Shown here: piece after piece, positions 58,734 to 64,000 of the stretch
How the letters are laid out: each line of letters begins with the position of its first letter
Position numbering within the stretch: position 1 is the first letter of the stretch
Program-made: the position numbers and the translations under genes
Notes under the pieces: model-generated
Told to the model about the DNA's origin: nothing
The model's input: the letters and a program-made list of their open reading frames with translations, nothing else
Database searches by the model: none
DNA from: Plecoglossus altivelis
Lineage: Eukaryota > Chordata > Actinopteri > Osmeriformes > Plecoglossidae
NCBI GenBank assembly: GCA_036571765.1
Contig: BROE01000007.1
Span: 14,166,209-14,230,208 of the forward strand
Direction: 5' to 3'
DNA length: 64,000 bases

Positions 58734-60502
58734 GAACAAGGCAAGGACAGTGAAACACACTTTCCTTTCTGTTGGTCGTTTTATGACATATCCCAGGGAT
58801 TTTATTGTTCAGCTACCTGCTTAATGCATGAAGCGGAAAAGGAAGCTCTCTATACAGGCAACACTGTGATTTTATCAGCAGCAGGAATCGAGCCCACACA
58901 AAGACATCGTGAATCATTAAACTGAAGTCGCAAATGGTCGGGATAAGGCAGCGTACCAGATAGGAACCTACAAACAGAGACGGGGATTACCTGTGTGGGC
59001 GGGGCTTCAGAGGCCCTGGGGAAAGGTCGGCCATTGGTCAGTGGATGAACAGAGACGAGGGCCGGTCGAAGACGAGAGAGACGAAAAAAAGACCCCAACA
59101 GCTGTGGCGAGAATGGAATAGTTTGAGGGAGTGAACCTGGCAGTGACAGAAACCTGGCAAACACCTGACTTCTCTCACCTTCTTTTGTCTCCAGCCACAT
59201 CCTGGATGCTTTATTTCAGGAGAGCAGGACCTCGAAACACGAGAGACAGCCTGGGGTACAAGATTAACCTGCCAAAAAAGTTCAAATGTATAAGCATGCA
59301 GTCCAAAGCCCTAGACTTACTCTAACCCTAATTTTAACCCTTTACGGCCGTGGCTGTAAGTTTTGCCAAATGCCCAAATGAATGAGTGATATTTCATGTA
59401 TTGGTGCAAAATAACACACTTTGACAAAATCTTTAATGAAATGTAGAATGCCATGGAAGGGCAGATGAAACATTGCCGACTGTGTATCACCTGTGGTTAC
59501 GTCAGTTTCACTACAAAGCAAACTGGTCGTTCAACCTCCTGAGTCATCGTATGACGTAAACTTCGCCCGTGCGAAACATCGGACGCTTCTGATCTCAATA
59601 AAGGCAGCTCGTCGTCATCATCAGACGCGGCTTGCTCCGAGACCTTGCGAGGGAGGCCGTTGAAAAGAAACACATGGCGCCCAAGTGATGGATACACATG
59701 TTACGAGGAGAGTCTTTCTCTATGTTCCTCCCTCGACAGCGCCCACTCAGTCTGTTTAAATGGCTTCAACGCCACACCGGAGCCTTCCGGTAAGGCTTTT
59801 TCCCTCGCTGTTGACACGAGCGTGTGGGAGTACACCTGCATTGTCGGGCACATTAGATAAGTCCCTGTGACAGTGTGTTTTGATATCGTTATCCTCGACG
59901 GTGTGCGTGACCTGAGGTAACCAGATGTCCACAGCTCACCCGTTAATTAGAGACCCACACGGGTTTCTCCAGACGGCACCTAGGCAACAGAACAAGGAAT
60001 ATCTAGCCCACTGTTCAGCACTCATGACCTCTAATTCTGTTTAGTTTTACGTTCTCGCCGCTGCGCTTACGCACGCTCGCAGCTCCGTGACAAGGTCCAA
60101 CGCCAAGACCCTGACACTGAGGCACAAGACAGGAGAAGCACTGTGTTTGGTTCATCATGTATATTCTTGACAGAAACAGCCCACTTAGGACTTTGCATAA
60201 CAGGCTGGGGTGTGATTGATGACTGACAGGCTGCGGTCGACGTGGGACTTAATGGCGTTCGGTCTGTTTGTCTCTGTCAGCTGACCCGATGCCCCTGCTG
60301 TTGTCCCCCAGTACCGGCCTCTTTGTTGCTCAGAACGCCATGGCAACAGGAGGGAGGGGGGGGGGAGAGGCAAGAAAAACAGCACAAACCCCCAGAGCTG
60401 GTTGATGTCAGTGGGCAAAGACACTTGTAAAGTGTATCTTGTTATTAAGCATGAAACGCTGTGTTCCCCAAGTGAAGGAGTTGGTGTTCAGAGCTGGAGT
60501 CA
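58734..60502. other. Unique non-coding DNA
   Basis: It holds a G run at 60351-60367. No exon identified. Confidence 0.4.
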
Positions 60503-60928
60503 GAAAGTTAAGGAGTCAGACAGTTAAGGAGTCAGACAGTTAAGGAGTCAGTTAAGGAGTCAGACAGTTAAGGAGTCAGACAGTTAAGGAGTCAGACAGT
60601 TAAGGAGTCAGACAGTTAAGGAGTCAGACAGTTAAGGAGTCAGACAGTTAAGGAGTCAGACAGTTAAGGAGTCAGAAAGTTAAGGAGTCAGACAGTTAAG
60701 GAGTCAGACAGTTAAGGAGTCAGACAGTTAAGGAGTCAGACAGTTAAGGAGTCAGACAGTTAAGGAGTCAGACAGTTAAGGACTCAGACAGTTAAAGAGT
60801 CAGACAGTTAAGGAGTCAGAAAGTTAAGGAGTCAGACAGTTAAAGAGTCAGACAGTTAAGGAGTCAGACAGTTAAGGAGTCAGACAGTTAAGGAGTCAGA
60901 CAGTTAAGGAGTCAGAAAGTTAAGGAGA
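60503..60928. repeat. 16-bp minisatellite, about 26 copies
   Basis: The unit CAGTTAAGGAGTCAGA is almost invariant, with sporadic AAGTTAAG, TTAAAGAG and GGACTC variants and one shortened copy near 60541. Such homogeneity indicates recent expansion. Confidence 0.97.
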
Positions 60929-61978
60929 CAGAAATTGTATTAGAAATGCATGAATATGTCACCATGTTTACATTTACCACAGTTTCATCCCTTTTCGTCT
61001 CACTTTTTCAGGATGACAGCTGGGAAACTGGGAGAGTTGAAAGGGTAAGTTACACATTTGATCACAGTATTTGACACATTCATTCACAATAACACTAGCA
61101 ACATCTCCAGGACGTTACCATCAAACATTACAAATTAGTTCACAGTCAATTAAAGTTAGTTCGCTGACGAGTTAAGTTACCGTCCAATTTCCCCAAACTT
61201 CAGTGGGTCAGCTTGGTCTCTGAAGAGAAGTTTAAAGACAAGACTGTGTGCTCAGTTTAACCCGAAGCCATGGTAACCACCAGACAGACATCATCCTGGT
61301 TTCGCAACACACAGTAGAGAAGTTGATAAAACAATCCTCGCAGTACATCGACCGCAATGACCTGTAGGTCAACACACTTTACCCTGGTAAAAAAGGAAAT
61401 TAGGTGTGATCACCTGTATCTTGCGCAGTGGGCTGGATGTGGTCAGTGCATGGAATATAGACCAAACACCAGGGAGTAAAGTACAGGTAGCAGAATGAAC
61501 CAGAATAGTGAGAGACATGAGAAAGTTATGACGGAGACTCAGGATATAATATAGATAAGTGAGTACACACGCGTACTGATGTGACCCATATTAACCTTGT
61601 CGGTCGGCCAATTCAATTAACGAAAGGGGGACTGGAGAGATACTTCATCCGGTGGTTTTCCACATCTAATCACACGCAGGTAACCAGAGAGCAATGAAGA
61701 GTCACTGGCTCCAGGAGAAGTCCACAGATAAGACAGAGGGAGGGGGAAGTGAGGGAGAGAGGGCAGGTGGTGAGGGATGCTAGAGGAGTATGGGGGGTTG
61801 AGGGCAGGGGAGATGGAGGGGAGGCAGGATCGCTTACTCTTTCATCAATGCATGTGTTTGTCCCAGCGTGCAGTCCCATGGGCCTTGCCCTGAGGGAAGT
61901 ACCTCCCTGGGGATAGGTGACTCCATGTGAGTTGTTCTGATTTCATCAGATACACTAAAGTGCATTGACTTTTGCCCC
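60929..61978. other. Unique non-coding DNA
   Basis: Nothing recognisable. A purine-rich stretch lies at 61735-61825. Confidence 0.4.
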
Positions 61979-62350
61979 CCCCCTCTCTCTCTCTTCTCTC
62001 TCTCTCAGTCTCCCCTCTCTCTCAGTCTCTCTCTCTCTCTCTCAGTCTCTCTCTCCAGTCTCTCTCTGTCTCTCAATCTCTCCTCTTCTCTGCTCATCTA
62101 CTCAGTCTCTCTCTCTCTCTCTCTCAGTCTCTCAGTCTCTCAGTTGACATCTCTCTCAGTCTCTCTCTCTGTCCATCTCTCGAGCTCTCTTCTCTCGATC
62201 ATCTACAGTCTCTCTCTCACTCTCTCATCTCTCAGTGCTCGTCTCAAGATCTCTCTCCTACGTCTCTCAGTCTCTCTCTCTTCCTCTTCATCTCTTTCTC
62301 CTCTCTCTCAGGGTCCTCGTCAGTCTCTCTCTCACCTCTCTGTCCTCTCT
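61979..62350. repeat. (CT)n array with CAGT interruptions
   Basis: CTCTCTCTCAGT units of varying length over 370 bp, irregular towards the right, ending in a (CA)n run at 62366-62383. Confidence 0.93.
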
Positions 62351-62383
62351 CCGTCACACGACAGCACACACACACACACACAC

Positions 62384-64000
62384 TTCATTCCATGGCTCTT
62401 TCGTTGAACCCCAGAGACAAAGTTGTTGCTGTTGTGGTTGCACAGACTGGATTCTTATTCTTCACTCCTTCTGGTTGACACCTTATTTTCCCTGCTGCTG
62501 CTGTGAGAAAGTCCAAGATGTGACAGATTTTGGAGCTACGTTTTAGCCCAGAGGCCTGTTTCCCTCTCTGCCATATGGTGGAAACTACTTTCAAGGAGAG
62601 CTGCTGCTGCTGTCTCCTCTGTGTTAAGCAGCTGTACTTGCATGCTATGGAAACCCACTAGCAGACCCGCGCTAGGCACTTAGCTCTGGGAGCAGTTTGA
62701 TGCGGGACCAGTTGTACTTTTCCATTCATCCCAGAACCGGTAACCGTGGCGACACACTTAGACGGTACAAGAGCTACGGGAGATCCACGTGTCCAAATAA
62801 CATCACCTTCCACGTGTGCGAATCGCGTTAGAAAGTTGGCTCTCGTGCAAACTGTTGTTGCAAGCATGTGGATGCTTGCTACTGTTGTGTTTCACATCCC
62901 TGCTTCGTCATGCTCTCTCAAAGCTGCCGGGAAGCCAGGACAGACCAACCTGGGAACTTCCCTGCAAGCATCCGTCAAAAAGCATTTCTGGTCGGACGAC
63001 AGCCAAAAAAACGAGTGCGTTTGGCAGGAGCTCCTCTTCGAACAGAGCCGCCCGCCGCCGTGTCACACGTAAACACGGAGCGACGACCGACGGGTTGTCA
63101 CGGCGAATGGCGAAGAACACGTAGATCTGGAGTATCACTCTAATGAGAGATAATGAGAGCTCGTTGGAGGGGGGAGTGGGGGGAGGGAGGGGGAGGGAGG
63201 GGCAGGAAATGTGATTAAACTGGAGAGCTGCCAGTGGAGAGATTTGAGAACCACGTGACGTTCAAGAACTGTGTCTGTATCTCACCGGCGATTCCGATCT
63301 ATTGTGTGAGCATCTTGTTGTGTGAAGTTCTGCTTGAAGCTACAAGGATGTTAGAGGACTACAGCCGGTCCATATACAAGGTCTAGTTGTTGATTTGACT
63401 CCCCACAAAATCTCTGGAGCGTGTCTGCATGTGATCCCAAACACCTGACGCAGGAAACGGGGTCAAGCTCGGAGCATGCAGGCTTCCTGGTCGGCTTGTT
63501 TTTCGTTTGAAATCCTGTCTCACCACTTCCTTGGTGGCTTGGAGCTGTTACCTGACACGGGATAGCTGGCCGGTGACATTGAGGCTAGGCTTGTGTGGCA
63601 CGGCCAGTCAACATGATGGATGTCAAAAGCAATCAATACGACAACATGCACTCACTCACAGAGTGGCAGGTTTTCGGTACGATGTCAATTGATAGATTGA
63701 CGGGCAGGCAGATCGATCAATAAAGCCTTCAGCTGGACGTACGGGTCGCAGGTGAATTGAGCAAGACAGCTTTCTGTTTTTCCAAAGTAATGGAGTAGCA
63801 TTTGGTGTAACCAACTCGGTCAGGGTTTAAGTGCTTTCTGCTATCAGGTGTTGGTTAACTAGATTGGAAAGAAGAGAGAGTTCAGAAACACACACCGATG
63901 TCACTGTACCTCGCAGGGCAACAGGAAGAATTGTGTTGACCCATGAAAGTGCTAGTGAGGTGAAACCACCAGATCCCATTGGGACATAAACATGCAAACT
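62384..64000. other. Unique non-coding DNA with one G-rich tract
   Basis: The tract at 63163-63208 has six or more runs of three to six Gs and could form a quadruplex. The CpG-richer section 62700-63120 shows overlapping frames but no recognisable exon. Confidence 0.4.

Overview
The window is vertebrate nuclear DNA, most likely from a ray-finned fish. It holds two complete inward-rectifier potassium channel genes in tandem on the + strand: kcnj16 (Kir5.1, CDS 40284-41615) and kcnj2 (Kir2.1, CDS 47105-48388). Both have their coding sequence in a single exon, preceded by a recognisable 3' splice site. The same pair, in the same order and orientation, sits on the mammalian chromosome arm that carries SOX9, so this is the conserved kcnj16-kcnj2 locus. 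The two reading frames lie only 5.5 kb apart, much closer than in mammals. That spacing, the protein differences and the very high density of simple repeats point to a teleost. I cannot name the species.

Layout. 1-38.6 kb is intergenic, or perhaps the far upstream part of kcnj16, with no credible protein-coding exon. It is packed with tandem arrays (units of 2 to 40 bp, plus one degenerate array of about 62 bp), two palindromic mobile-element-like sequences (2721-2819 and 21081-21240), a diverged duplication of about 600 bp (240-1450), an exact 456-bp duplication (31604-32059 and 32221-32676), and a 193-N assembly gap at 30313-30505. 38.6-42.3 kb holds a possible kcnj16 5' promoter, the kcnj16 coding exon and its 3' end. 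43.9-50.4 kb holds a good candidate kcnj2 promoter and exon 1, a 2.6-kb intron, the kcnj2 coding exon, and a 3' UTR of about 2 kb ending at a canonical poly(A) signal. 50.4-64 kb is non-coding, with four more minisatellites.

The genes. Kir2.1 is a strong inward rectifier that sets the resting potential in muscle, heart and neurons. Its pore, rectification, PIP2, ER-export and PDZ motifs are all intact. Kir5.1 is a partner subunit that tunes Kir4.1/Kir4.2 channels in kidney and glia. Here it has an intact filter, an Asp at the TM2 rectification position where the human protein has Asn, and an SPRP tandem repeat in its C-terminal tail. I found no tRNA, rRNA, CRISPR or prokaryotic-type system. 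No wholly new biological system is evident. The main leads are the altered kcnj16 tail and pore residue, the kcnj2 turret and 5' UTR features, and the palindromic repeat families.
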